A stretch of DNA of 64,000 nt from Streptomyces olivochromogenes (lineage in GTDB: Bacteria > Actinomycetota > Actinomycetes > Streptomycetales > Streptomycetaceae). The notes under the pieces were generated by a model that worked only from the letters and a program-made list of their open reading frames with translations, did no database searches and was not told where the DNA came from. Below, piece after piece: positions 52,767-61,812 of this stretch. The stretch is taken from contig NZ_JADDRL010000025.1 in the NCBI RefSeq assembly GCF_021538895.1, forward strand, positions 1 to 64,000, written 5' to 3'. Within the stretch, counting starts at the first letter, position 1, and every line of letters starts with the position of its first letter. A program made the position numbers and the translations under genes.

Positions 52767-53819
52767 TCAACGGGCAGGGTTGAGAAGGATCTTGTGGACA
52801 CCGTCGGCGCGGCTGTTGAACAGCTCGTACGCTGCGGGGCCCTCGGAGAGGCCATAGCGGTGGGAGACCACGACCTCCGGTGTGATCCGGCCGGCCTGGG
52901 TGAGGGCGATCAGGGCAGGGAGCTCGTAGTGGATCGAGCACAGTCCGATGGCGAACTCCAGCTCCTTGACCTGGGCCAGTCCCATGTGGAACGGGAAGGC
53001 CTTGTTATGGCTGACCCCGATGACGCTGACTCGTCCGGCCTGCCGGACGGCTTTGAGGGCGAGCTCGATGGTGGCGTCCGAGCCCACGGCTTCTACCACG
53101 GCGTGCGGTCCGCGTCCTGCGGTCATCTCCCGTATGGCTGTCCGTGCGTCCTCGCCCTCGACCGGCTCGACACCCAGGGTGGCGGCGAAGGCGCGGCGCT
53201 CCGCGACCAGGTCCGCGCCCAGCACACGGGCGGCGCCCATGGCGAAGGCGGATTGTGCGGCCATGAGGCCGACGGGGCCGAGGCCGATGACCAGGACCGT
53301 TTCGCCGGGCTGGATACGGGCGCGGCGGCAGCCGTACCAGGCTGTGGGAGCGTTGTCCGTAAGGACGACGGCGGCTTCGTCGGAGACTCCTTCGGGCAGA
53401 TGCACCAGGTTGACGTCGGCGTGTGGCACAGCCAGGGCCTGGGCCTGGCTGCCCGGAAGCTGCGGGCTCACTCCGTAGCAGAGGTCCGTTGGGGACTGGG
53501 CGCGCTCGCACCGGGCCGTGAGCCCGGCCGCGCAGGTTCTGCACAGGGTGCAGCCGACCGAGGCGGGAACCAGGACTCGGTCGCCGGGCTTGAAGCGGGT
53601 GACCTGGTTGCCGGTCTCGACGACCACCCCGACGCACTCGTGCCCCGGGGTGTAGCCCGTCTCCGGGCTGAAGCCGTTGCCGCCGTAGATGTGCAGGTCG
53701 CTACCGCAGATGCCGGCCGTGGTGACCTGGACGACCGCGTCGGTGGGGCTGGTGACGGCCGGGTCGGGGACGTCTCCGTAGCGGATGTCGTGGCGGCCCT
53801 GGTAGGTCAATGCCTTCAT
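52767..53819 (-). CDS. Zinc-dependent alcohol dehydrogenase (MDR family)
   Basis: This is a 350-residue MDR enzyme. The catalytic zinc site is visible: Cys in GICGSDLHI and His/Glu in GHECVGVVVE. The structural zinc Cys cluster (CTLCRTCAAGLTARCERAQ) is present, and the NAD motif is VIGLGPVGLMAAQ. It is similar to threonine/sorbitol/glutathione-independent formaldehyde-type dehydrogenases, oxidising an alcohol with NAD(P). ATG 53819 follows GGAGGA. It diverges from the TetR gene at 53997, which probably controls it. Confidence 0.9.
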   Translation of the reverse strand: MKALTYQGRHDIRYGDVPDPAVTSPTDAVVQVTTAGICGSDLHIYGGNGFSPETGYTPGHECVGVVVETGNQVTRFKPGDRVLVPASVGCTLCRTCAAGLTARCERAQSPTDLCYGVSPQLPGSQAQALAVPHADVNLVHLPEGVSDEAAVVLTDNAPTAWYGCRRARIQPGETVLVIGLGPVGLMAAQSAFAMGAARVLGADLVAERRAFAATLGVEPVEGEDARTAIREMTAGRGPHAVVEAVGSDATIELALKAVRQAGRVSVIGVSHNKAFPFHMGLAQVKELEFAIGLCSIHYELPALIALTQAGRITPEVVVSHRYGLSEGPAAYELFNSRADGVHKILLNPAR

Positions 53820-53996
53820 GGGATTCCTCCGTCCGGGCGCGGGGCGGCGCCGGTGCAGCACGGGGACGCCGGAGTGGAGAGGTACAGAGCATGGGGGTCG
53901 GCTGGAAGCCCCAGGACATGGACCGGTCTCCCTCGCGCCTCAGACGCTTGGATCAACATTTAATGCAACCGTATCATTTTGGCATGAGAGGCTATC
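53820..53996. promoter_or_regulatory. Divergent promoter between dehydrogenase and TetR
   Basis: The AT-rich tract at 53955-53990 holds the loose inverted pair ATGCAA and TTGGCAT separated by 10 bases, close to the TetR start. It is a plausible TetR operator for autoregulation and control of the dehydrogenase, but the arms do not match perfectly. Confidence 0.4.
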
Positions 53997-54716
53997 ATGG
54001 GCTCCGTGACAGCCCAAGAGATGCCCGAACAGGCCGCGCCGTCTCGGAGCCGGGAGCCCCGTGACACCCGCGGCAAACTCATCCGGGCCGCCGAGCAGTT
54101 GTTCGCGGCGAGAGGGATCGACGGCGTGTCGCTCAGCGAGATCAAGCGGGCCGCCGGCCAGCGAAACGCGATGGCCCTGCAGTACCACTTCGGCGACCGG
54201 GCGGGTCTGCTGCGGGCCATACTCGACAAGCACCTCCCTGCGGTGGATGCCCGCCGGGAGGTACTGCTGCAGCAGTACGAGGACAGCGGGACCGCCGATC
54301 TTCGCTCCCTCGCCGCCGCCCTGGTACTGCCGGCTGCCGCGAAACTCGCTGATCCCGACGGCGGCCGCGAGTTCCTGCAGATCGTGGCCGAACTGCTCAA
54401 CCGGCCAGAAGCCCTGGTGGAGGTCGTCGTGACGAAGGGGTCCAGCATCTTCGCGTGGCGGCGCCTGGTGGAGCCTTTGCTGGCTACCGAGTCGACCACG
54501 GTGCTCCACACCCGCTTCACCGCCATGCGCTTCTGCCACGCCGAACTCGCCGCCCGTGCCGCCGCCCGCCCTCGCAGGGACGACCGGCTGTTCACCAGCA
54601 GGCTGGTGGACCTGGTTACCGCACTGCTGGCCACACCGGTGTCCGAGCAGACCGCACGATTGCTGCACGAGCGAGGCCCGAAGGGTCGGACCCGTCAGCA
54701 GGCCTCAACTCGCTGA
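53997..54716 (+). CDS. TetR-family regulator
   Basis: This is a 239-residue TetR protein with helix-turn-helix LFAARGIDGVSLSEIKRAAG and ALQYHFGDRAGLLRAIL. The C-terminal domain is long and helical. ATG 53997, or GTG 54006 with a shorter N-terminus, may be the start. The divergent zinc dehydrogenase is its likely target. Confidence 0.88.
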   Translation: MGSVTAQEMPEQAAPSRSREPRDTRGKLIRAAEQLFAARGIDGVSLSEIKRAAGQRNAMALQYHFGDRAGLLRAILDKHLPAVDARREVLLQQYEDSGTADLRSLAAALVLPAAAKLADPDGGREFLQIVAELLNRPEALVEVVVTKGSSIFAWRRLVEPLLATESTTVLHTRFTAMRFCHAELAARAAARPRRDDRLFTSRLVDLVTALLATPVSEQTARLLHERGPKGRTRQQASTR

Positions 54717-55126
54717 CCGGCCCTTGCAGCCGATGCGCACAGCGGCGGGCATTGCGGCGCCCATGTCTCCCCGCGCTGCGGGAGCTTGCGCCGCTCCAGA
54801 GCGAGAGCGAGCAGCCGCGTTCGTGCCGCTGTGATCTGCCTCCGGCAGGGCGGGAGATGCTCCCTATCCTCTGCGGGACCTTCGGCGTGGCCCACGTGCA
54901 CACCGCTGGAAATAGCAAGGTGCCATGGGGTACTCGGAGGACGGCTGGGCCGGCAGGGTCAAGCGGTGCCTTGCTGGGCGGCTGTGGGTGCGCTCCACGA
55001 TGCCGATCAGGCCCCCTTTGACATCAGGAAACGGCGGTTCAGCGTCCTGCGCGCTAAGCCGGCGACTGGCTCCGCGGGTTTTCGACAGATCCCAGTCCGG
55101 CGTTCCAAGTCCATCGGCCTGACCTT
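54717..55126. other. No gene seen
   Basis: About 400 bases between the TetR gene and an IS5 remnant, with only short frames without recognisable features. Confidence 0.45.
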
Positions 55127-55735
55127 TCAGTGCTGCCTACTACCGGTAGTTCGTTGAATCCGGCGGTGGTCTGGGTTGACGGCAGGTCGGGTTGGTCCTA
55201 GGTCGGCGTCGATTCCGAGTCTGGCGCCGTGCTCGATGACGGCGTTCTTGAAGCCGGTGTCGACCCCGCTCTTGGAGAGGGTCGGGTAGGTCTTCTTGGC
55301 CTGGTCAAGGAGCTGGATTCCGACGGTCTTCTTGGCGGCGTCGGTTCCCTGGCTGGTCAGGGGCACAATGGTGGAGGTCTTCACGCACTGGGTGTCGATC
55401 ACGGAAGCGGCCGGTTCGGGCTTGCGTCCTTCTTTCACGCGGGCCAGGCCGGTCAGGTCGTAGTTGAGCTGGGTGAGGATTCCCTCGTCGCGCCAGGCGG
55501 CGTAGTAGGCGTAGACAGTGCCGTGATTGGGGAAGTCGTGCGGGAGGTATTTCCGTGGGGTTCCGGTGCGGTTGATGTAGAGGAGTGCATTGAATACGTC
55601 GCGCAGGTCGACCTTGGCCGGCTGCCCGGTGGACCTGCGGTCGAGCCGAGCCTTTCTCCAGGCCGTCAACGTCGGCTCGATTAAGGCCCATCGGGCGTCG
55701 GACAGGTCACTGGGGTACGGCTTCCGATGGCTCAC
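55127..55735 (-). pseudogene. IS5-family transposase with internal deletion
   Basis: The N-terminal domain is normal (YPSDLSDARWALIEPTL, TPRKYLPHDFPNHGTVYAYY, SVIDTQCVKTS). After AAKKTVG, where IS5 proteins read RKRHLVVDT, the frame joins directly to LLDQAKKTYPTLSKSGVDTG, an in-frame loss of roughly 50-60 residues including the second catalytic Asp. It then ends early after NPDHRR. It cannot be active. Confidence 0.8.
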
Positions 55736-56160
55736 GCCGTAGCGTGATCATGGATGCGGCGGACGGTGCTGTTCCGCTGCTGCTGGGCGTTTCTGGCTGA
55801 CCTTCAAACCAGACGGACTTCGTGCACGAGAACCGGAGTAAACGGGCGGCCAAGTTCGCAGCTCGATGAACACAAGGGTGCGCGTATAGGGCAAACGCCT
55901 CAAGCCTGACGGCCATGAAAGCTACTTACCGACATAGACCATCGCTAGATGCCCAGTCAGAGTTGCTCTGCTTGATTCCCCAGGCGGACCTTCGCTGACT
56001 GGTGGACGAGCGCCACATGTGAGGGGTCGACCGACAGCCAGCCAGCACCAGGGCTGTGGTGGCTGGTCCAGGGTGGGCGCAGCGCATCGCATCTACTGGC
56101 AGCTGCACAGTGCCCAGACCGGGCTCTGCCGGGACTGGGCACTCCGTCCTGGTCCGCGTC
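55736..56160. other. No gene seen
   Basis: About 425 bases between an IS5 remnant and the lectin-like gene. Frames are short and without features. The stretch 55800-55990 is less GC-rich than the rest. Confidence 0.45.
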
Positions 56161-57513
56161 TTACGCGGTGGCGCCTGATTCTCCGGCGGCGGCTTGTTCG
56201 CTGGCGGTCAGCTCTTCCATCGCTGCTGTGTCGGTGCCGGCAGCCTGCAGGCCGTATCCGCGGTGTACGACCAGGAGCTGGTTCTTGGTGCCGCGCGGGT
56301 CGCGGAAGGCGACGGCGGCCGGGCCGGCAGCGCTGTTGTGACCGGGGAACAGCTGGTCGGAGCTCCACGAGGTACCGCTGCAGGTGGCCCAGTACAGGTT
56401 CTGGTCACCGCCTCCGTAGCCGCGGTGGACGCAGTACAGCTTGCTGTCGAAAACAGTCAGGGCCGGACCTTCCAGGCTGTGGTGGGCGGGCAGCGCGGTG
56501 TCTGTGCTCCAGGAGCTGCCGTCGTAGGTGGCATGCCATAGGCGGGCGTCGTTGTCGGAGCCGCGGTGGACGAGGTGGAGCTTGCCGCCGAACTCGGCCA
56601 TGGCCGGGTTCGCGGCGCTCATGTGGCCCGGCAGCTGGGTGTCGGGGCTCCAGGAGCTGCCGTTGTAGGTGGCGTGGTACAGGCGCTGGTCGCTGCCCGC
56701 GCCGCGGTGGACGAGATGGAGTTCGCCGCCGAACTCGGCCAGCGCCGGGCCACGTGAGCTGTGGTGACCGGGCAGCCGTTCGTCGCGGCTCCACGCGGTG
56801 CCGTCGGAGGAGAAGGTATGCCACAGACTGGTGTCGCCGTTACCGCCTCGGTGGACGACGTGAAGCTTGCCGCCGAACTTCGCCACGGCCGGGCCGTCGC
56901 TGCTGGCGTGAGCGGGAAACTGCCGGTCCTCGCTCCAGCCCTTGTCGGGGTCGTACGTCATCCACCACAGGCGCTCGTCGCCGGCGCCGCGGTGCACGCA
57001 GTAGAGCCGGCCGTCGAGCTCAGCCAGGGCAGGGTTCGAGGCGCTCACGTGGGCGCGGAACTTCTGATCCTCGTTCCAGCCGCTCCTCGGCTCGAACACG
57101 GTCCACCACAGGCGGGGGTCCTCACCAGGCCCCTTACCGATGGGGATCAGCATCCCCGGCGCAATCCACGGAGAGACGAGCTTGACCCCATGGCCCCTGT
57201 CCACCTCGCTGATCCACCGCTCCTTCAGCTCGCAGTACGCCTCCACGACTCTGCCGAATGGCTGCGGAAGGATCTCTCCGGCGACGGCACCGACGAGGGA
57301 GGCGATCTGCCCAGCAACGTCGGCCGCCTCGGAGTTGAGGTGGAATTCGAAGCCCCACCACTTCGTGACGGCCCAGGCTTCCAGTCCACGGGCGGCGAGT
57401 TCCTTACGCGCCGCCTCGGCCTCATCTACAGCCTGCGGCGACGGCTCAGGCTGACCGGTGCCCGATGGAGCCGTACTGTTCTCTTCCCCAGTCACGAATT
57501 CCTCGGTGGCCAT
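56161..57513 (-). CDS. Six-repeat lectin-like (beta-propeller) protein
   Basis: This is a 450-residue protein. The first 110 residues are acidic, then helical. From about residue 125 there are six tandem repeats of 46-50 residues with the pattern L(W/Y)..TY....W..D...P.H.S...PA.A.FGG.LH.VHRG. That is the look of a six-bladed propeller of the kind found in fucose-binding or tectonin-like lectins (inference from repeat number and Trp/His content). No signal peptide is visible. The ATG at 57513 follows AGGAGAG. Repeats 4 and 5 are the most alike. Function unknown: carbohydrate binding, toxin or surface recognition are possible. Confidence 0.85.
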   Translation of the reverse strand: MATEEFVTGEENSTAPSGTGQPEPSPQAVDEAEAARKELAARGLEAWAVTKWWGFEFHLNSEAADVAGQIASLVGAVAGEILPQPFGRVVEAYCELKERWISEVDRGHGVKLVSPWIAPGMLIPIGKGPGEDPRLWWTVFEPRSGWNEDQKFRAHVSASNPALAELDGRLYCVHRGAGDERLWWMTYDPDKGWSEDRQFPAHASSDGPAVAKFGGKLHVVHRGGNGDTSLWHTFSSDGTAWSRDERLPGHHSSRGPALAEFGGELHLVHRGAGSDQRLYHATYNGSSWSPDTQLPGHMSAANPAMAEFGGKLHLVHRGSDNDARLWHATYDGSSWSTDTALPAHHSLEGPALTVFDSKLYCVHRGYGGGDQNLYWATCSGTSWSSDQLFPGHNSAAGPAAVAFRDPRGTKNQLLVVHRGYGLQAAGTDTAAMEELTASEQAAAGESGATA

Positions 57514-57757
57514 CGTGTTCTCTCCTGACTGTCGTGACGGCGGCACGCGGCCACGACAGCCGCCGTCAGGCGTGCCCCGCCGGGCTCCTGCGACGCTAGT
57601 GACCCGACGGCCAGCAATCAGCACAGAGTGACATTCTTTGCGCTCAGCGTAATCACAGAGAAGGACAGAAGGCTGATTTGATCCAAAGATCACAGCTTGT
57701 CCGAATCTGGCGAGCTGGTGAGGTCCGGAACCTTTCGTAGCCCTGGCCGCTTGGGAT

Positions 57758-58248
57758 GTGCTGGTGCCACAAACGGCTCGCGAGGCGGCAGCACAACCGC
57801 GCAGTGCGATATGGCTGCACCACTGCTTCCCCCTCTCCTTCCGCGAGGCCGGGGAGTTGCTCCTGGCCGGCGGGATCACCGCCTCCCACGAGGCCATCCG
57901 GCAGTGGTGCGACCGGTTCGGCTCCCACTACGCCGCAGGGTTGCGCGGCGGGCGGCCGCAGGCCGGAGACAAATGGCACCTGGACGAGGTGTTCGTGAAG
58001 ACCAACGGGGTGCGGCACTACCTGTGGCGGGCCGTGGCACCGTCCTGGACATCCTGCTGCAGTCCAAGCGGGACGCGAAGGCCGCGAAGCGATTCATGGC
58101 CAAGGTGATGAAGAAGCAGCAGAGGGTGCCGAGGGTGCTGGTCACCGACAAGCTCAAGAGCTGCGGCACCGCTCACCGCTCCCTCATGCCCTCCGTCAGG
58201 CACCGTTCCCACAAGGGCCTGAACAACCGGGCCGAGAACAGCCACTAG
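57758..58248 (+). pseudogene. IS6-family transposase remnant
   Basis: FPLSFREAGELLLAGGIT and IRQWCDRFGSHYAAGLR are followed by DKWHLDEVFVKTNG with the first catalytic Asp, then HYLWRAVA. The frame shifts near 58038 and continues VLDILLQSKRDAKAAKRFM, VLVTDKLKS, and LNNRAENSH with the last Glu, ending at a premature stop (58246-58248). The C-terminal tail after RAENSH is missing. No terminal repeats found. Confidence 0.8.
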
Positions 58249-58254
58249 GCACCT

Positions 58255-58839
58255 CTAAGCCTTGATTGGTGCGGCCGACCTGGCGGCCTGCTCGATCTTC
58301 GCGCAGTAGACTGCACGGGCTTCCTCGTCGATCTGCTGCTCGTTTTCGGCGCGCACCCCGGTCCGGCCGTCGAGGCCCTCGCGCAGGATATCGGCGTGCC
58401 CGGCATGCCGGATGGACTCGCCGAGGACATGGACCATGACGGCGAACAGGTTCGTGTTGGGATAAGGCTCCGGCCACCACGGCACGTGGCCGGGGGCGTC
58501 GAGGGGAAGCTCGTTGATCGTCGCGTCCGAGTGTTCCCACGTGCGCCGGTAGAACCCGATGATCTGATCGCGGGTCTCGTGCTCGGTCGCCCACAGATCG
58601 CTGCCGTTGGAGTCCTGCCACCGGGGCAGCGGTTCCGGGGAAGGGCGGTCGAAGACCTCGCCGAAGTACCTGGCCTCGACGGTGGCCACGTGTTTGACCA
58701 GGCCGAGGAGGTTGGTCCCGGTCGCTGTCAAAGGTCGGCGGGCGTCGTATTCGGACAAGCCGTCGAGTTTCCAGAGCAGCGCTTTGCGGTCCCGCCGCAG
58801 TCTCCCGTGCAGGTTGCCTTTCGCGAATGCATCGATCAT
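58255..58839 (-). CDS. DinB-family protein (DUF664)
   Basis: This is a 194-residue protein of the DinB/DUF664 four-helix type. The metal-binding His residues are in LVKHVATVEARYFGE and VHVLGESIRHAGHADILREG. These are putative thiol-dependent or metal-dependent transferases. I take ATG 58839, although an ATG 6 codons upstream is possible. It is an intact gene squeezed between two transposase remnants. Confidence 0.8.
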   Translation of the reverse strand: MIDAFAKGNLHGRLRRDRKALLWKLDGLSEYDARRPLTATGTNLLGLVKHVATVEARYFGEVFDRPSPEPLPRWQDSNGSDLWATEHETRDQIIGFYRRTWEHSDATINELPLDAPGHVPWWPEPYPNTNLFAVMVHVLGESIRHAGHADILREGLDGRTGVRAENEQQIDEEARAVYCAKIEQAARSAAPIKA

Positions 58840-58874
58840 GTGGCATGAGCCTGCCATGGGCTGCTCGTGGTCTC

Positions 58875-58974
58875 AAGATCCCGTATGTGGTCCGCAACGA
58901 CTGGCAGAGCCGAGGCCAGGCCATGGCCGCCGCCCTGACCTGCTACAAGAAGCTCGCGAAACTTGCCACGTGAG
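58875..58974 (+). pseudogene. Transposase C-terminal fragment
   Basis: It encodes KIPYVVRNDWQSRGQAM and LTCYKKLAKLAT then a stop. I recognise this tail from transposases of an IS5/IS4-like group. Nothing of the rest of the gene is nearby. On the other strand at about 58990-59060, MPEWAKTLFGFYVITL may be a further fragment. The interval 58975-59291 shows no intact gene. Confidence 0.4.
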
Positions 58975-59291
58975 ACAACCTCTAAGGTGATCACATAGAA
59001 ACCGAAGAGTGTTTTCGCCCATTCGGGCATGCGGTCCACGGCGGCAATCCTGACAGGCCTGCGCCTGGGCGGTGCTGAAAGTCGGGTTCTGACCGATGCT
59101 GTCTTCCGGCACGCCGTATCCGCTTCGGCACGCCGTATCCTCTTCGATCTGCCCGAGATCCTCCCGAGCGCGCGGAAGACGATCGCGGGGGCAGCCAGGC
59201 CCCTTCGTGGATGACGGCTCGGGTTCTGGTGCCAGGGGATCTCTTTCTTGCGGTAGGCGTCGAAGGCCGCGCTGCGCAGGGAGTGTCGGGA

Positions 59292-59715
59292 GTGCAGGGC
59301 CCCGGTCACGAGAGGAACCTGACCTGGCACTGGTTCACCTCCGCGCACTGGCGTTCCGTGCTGCGCTCAGCATCGCCGCAGGAGGAGGAGGAGGCGACCA
59401 GCCTGTCGTACGTGGCCGACCTCAGGGCCATCCTCGCCCAGCGCGGCCACGACTCCGCCGCCGCGACGCTGGTGGCCGATCTGCGCGCGACAAGTGCGGA
59501 GTTCGCCGACATGTGGGACCGGCATCGGGTGTCGACGCTGCACTGCTCGACGAAGTCCGTGGTCGACCCCGCAGGTGGGACGCCTCGATCTGGACTGTGT
59601 GGTCCTCGCCGGCCCCCTGTCCCGGCAGCGGCTGCTCCTGCTGCAGCCCGTGCCGGGCACGCCGACCACGGACCGCTTGAACCGCCTCCGGCGGTTGATC
59701 GAGGAGGTCAGCTGA
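59292..59715 (+). pseudogene. MmyB-type regulator, C-terminal part only
   Basis: RNLTWHWFTSAHWRSVL, then YVADLRAILAQRGHDSAAAT and FADMWDRHRVSTLHCSTKSV make up the ligand-binding MmyB domain of Streptomyces XRE/MmyB regulators. At about 59572 the frame shifts and continues VGRLDLDCVVLAGPLSRQRL to the stop at 59715. The N-terminal helix-turn-helix is missing. Confidence 0.7.
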
Positions 59716-60319
59716 AGAGGACGCCCCGCAGTATCCGCGTGAGGTGTTCGGCGAGCTGGTCGGACGGCATCGAAGCGAGAGGCTCGGTCCGTGCGATGTA
59801 CCGGCTGAACGCCACCCCGATCATCTGCGCCCCCACGAGCGCGACGCGGGTGTCCAGGTCGTCGCCGGGGGCGGCGGTCTCACCGGGTGACAGGACGGAC
59901 CGGTAGACGGCGGTGCTGTGCTCCTGCATCGCGAACAGGAGGTCCGACGCGGCACGCTGGTCGGACGCCGCGCTCCGCAGCAGGGCGATCAGCGGATCGT
60001 TGACGGCGTCGGTCTCCAGTCGCCGTACGAAGGCACGGGCGATCCGGTCGGGCAGCGTGGCGGGGTCACCGGCCGCGACGTCCTCCAGGTCGCGGTTGCC
60101 CGGCACCGCGGCGAGGAACAGCCTTTCCTTGGAGGTGAAGTGACGGGTAATCAGACCGTGCGTGACGCCTGCCCGGCCGGCGATCTCACGGAGGGTCGTA
60201 CGGGCGTATCCGCGCTCGGCGAAGGCTTGGCGGGCCGCCTCGATGATGGCCGCCCGGTGTCCCTCGGGATCCCTCCGGCGCCTGCGCGGCTGCTCGGCGA
60301 CCGGATCTGCGTCGTTCAC
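59708..60319 (-). CDS. TetR-family regulator
   Basis: This is a 203-residue TetR protein with helix-turn-helix AFAERGYARTTLREIAGRAG and LITRHFTSKERLFLAAV. GTG 60319 is preceded by GGAGG. It diverges from the hemerythrin/SDR operon, and a near-perfect palindrome lies between them, so self-repression and control of that operon are likely. Confidence 0.9.
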   Translation of the reverse strand: MNDADPVAEQPRRRRRDPEGHRAAIIEAARQAFAERGYARTTLREIAGRAGVTHGLITRHFTSKERLFLAAVPGNRDLEDVAAGDPATLPDRIARAFVRRLETDAVNDPLIALLRSAASDQRAASDLLFAMQEHSTAVYRSVLSPGETAAPGDDLDTRVALVGAQMIGVAFSRYIARTEPLASMPSDQLAEHLTRILRGVLFS

Positions 60320-60381
60320 GGCACCTCCTTCATGTGATCACTCTACGGCGGCGCGACACATTGTCCGCCGCCACTGCTACG

Positions 60382-60403
60382 TTAGTATCCACTTGGATAT
60401 TAA
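60382..60403. promoter_or_regulatory. Palindromic TetR operator
   Basis: TTAGTATCCA (60382-60391) and TGGATATTAA (60394-60403) are inverted arms with 9 of 10 positions paired and a 2-base centre. The site lies 21 bases before the hemerythrin GTG and 63 bases before the divergent TetR start. Confidence 0.72.
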
Positions 60404-60423
60404 CTAGCGAGACGGATCCCGTA

Positions 60424-61080
60424 GTGAGTGTTGAGACACCCGAAGGCGGCGCGGCGGTCGCCGAGACCCGCCTGCTGCACAAGATGCACAGGGCCGCGAC
60501 GTCCTTGCTGGCGGAGGCGGCGCAGCGGGACACCGCCCCCTCCACGGCACTGGCGGAGTTGCGTGACTTCCTCGTCGCGGCGCTGCGGCACCACCACGAG
60601 AGCGAGGACGACGTGCTCTGGCCTCAACTGACCGCCGCGGATCCCGCGGCGGCCGCCGGGCTGGCGGACCTGGCGGCCGAACACGACGCTCTGGACGCGG
60701 CACTGGACGCGCTGGCGGCCGCTCCCGTGCGGGATGCCGACGAGCGGACGGCACTCGTCGACGCGGCGGTGGCGGTACGCGACCTGGTGCACGCCCACCT
60801 GGAACACGAGGAGCCGCTGCTGTTCCCGGCGCTGACGACACACATGTCCGACGAGACCTGGGCGGAGTTCTCCCGCACGGTCATCGCCTCGGCCCCGCCC
60901 GTGGGTGCCCACCTCAACATCGGCTTCTTCGAGCAGGTCGGCACTCCCGGCGAACTCGCGGCCGTCACCGCCAACCTGCCGCAAGCCGCCCTGCACCTCG
61001 TCCCGGCCATGCGCGAGCAGGCCAAAGCCACCCTCAGCAGCCTCCAGGCCACCGAACCCGAAAGGACCTTCACAGCATGA
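60424..61080 (+). CDS. Hemerythrin-like HHE domain protein
   Basis: This is a 218-residue protein from GTG 60424 (VSVETPEGG). His/Glu metal ligands are spread as in HHE domains: LLHKMHRAAT, LRHHHESEDDVLWPQL, LAAEHDALDAAL, VHAHLEHEEPLLFPAL. It should bind a di-iron centre and sense or bind O2 or NO. The frame extends upstream to 60334 but would cross the operator, so I prefer the later start. It overlaps the SDR gene by 4 bases. Confidence 0.85.
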   Translation: MSVETPEGGAAVAETRLLHKMHRAATSLLAEAAQRDTAPSTALAELRDFLVAALRHHHESEDDVLWPQLTAADPAAAAGLADLAAEHDALDAALDALAAAPVRDADERTALVDAAVAVRDLVHAHLEHEEPLLFPALTTHMSDETWAEFSRTVIASAPPVGAHLNIGFFEQVGTPGELAAVTANLPQAALHLVPAMREQAKATLSSLQATEPERTFTA

Positions 61081-61763
61081 CCAGCACACTCATCGTCGGC
61101 GGCAGCGGCGGACTGGGCGGCGTCATCGCCGAGCACTTCGCCAGCCGCGGCGACGACGTCATCGTCACCGCCAGGAACAAGGCGCGGGCCGAGGCCGTAG
61201 CGGCGCGCATCGGCGGCGGCACCCGCGGGCTGGCCCTCGACCTCGGCCGGCCCGAGACCATCGACGCCTCGCTCGCGGACGTGACCCAGGTAGACCATCT
61301 GGTGATCACCGCCGTGGGCCAAGCGGTCAACACACTCGCGGAGTTCAGCATCACGGACGCGGTCTCGGCAGTGACCATGAAGCTCGTCGGCTACGCGGAG
61401 ACCGTCCGCGTGCTGCGCGACCGGTTCACCCCACAGGCGTCGGTCGTGCTCTTCGGAGGGCTGGCCAAGGAGCGCCCGTACCCCGGCTCGACGATCGTCA
61501 GCACCTTCAACGCCGGGATCACCGGCCTGGTCAGGACCCTCGCGGTGGAGATCGCGCCGCACCGCGTCAACGCCCTGCACCCCGGCCTGATCGGCGACAG
61601 CCCCAAGTGGCGCGACGTCCCCAACCCACCGCACTCCGCCCAGACACCGATCGGACGGCTGGTGACCATGGCCGAGATCGCCGACGCCACCGACTTCCTG
61701 CTCCGCAACACCGGCATCAACGCCCACGACCTGCACATGGACGGCGGCCTGCTAGCCACCTGA
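61077..61763 (+). CDS. SDR-fold protein lacking the YxxxK catalytic pair
   Basis: This is a 228-residue short-chain dehydrogenase. The NAD(P) motif LIVGGSGGLGGVIA and DLGRPE are normal, as is the C-terminal MDGGLL. Where SDRs have YxxxK this protein reads IVSTFNAGI, so both Tyr and Lys appear replaced. It may be a pseudoenzyme or use another residue. ATG 61077 overlaps the hemerythrin stop, so the two are coupled and share the TetR operator. Confidence 0.8.
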   Translation: MTSTLIVGGSGGLGGVIAEHFASRGDDVIVTARNKARAEAVAARIGGGTRGLALDLGRPETIDASLADVTQVDHLVITAVGQAVNTLAEFSITDAVSAVTMKLVGYAETVRVLRDRFTPQASVVLFGGLAKERPYPGSTIVSTFNAGITGLVRTLAVEIAPHRVNALHPGLIGDSPKWRDVPNPPHSAQTPIGRLVTMAEIADATDFLLRNTGINAHDLHMDGGLLAT

Positions 61764-61812
61764 CGGCCCGGTACTCACCGAGTGCCACATCCGCCGACCC
61801 AGCGCTGACCTC

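Noticed and set aside
60334..60423. Upstream extension of the hemerythrin gene (start at 60334)
   Set aside because: It would run through the palindromic operator and adds residues without hemerythrin similarity; GTG 60424 is a better start.
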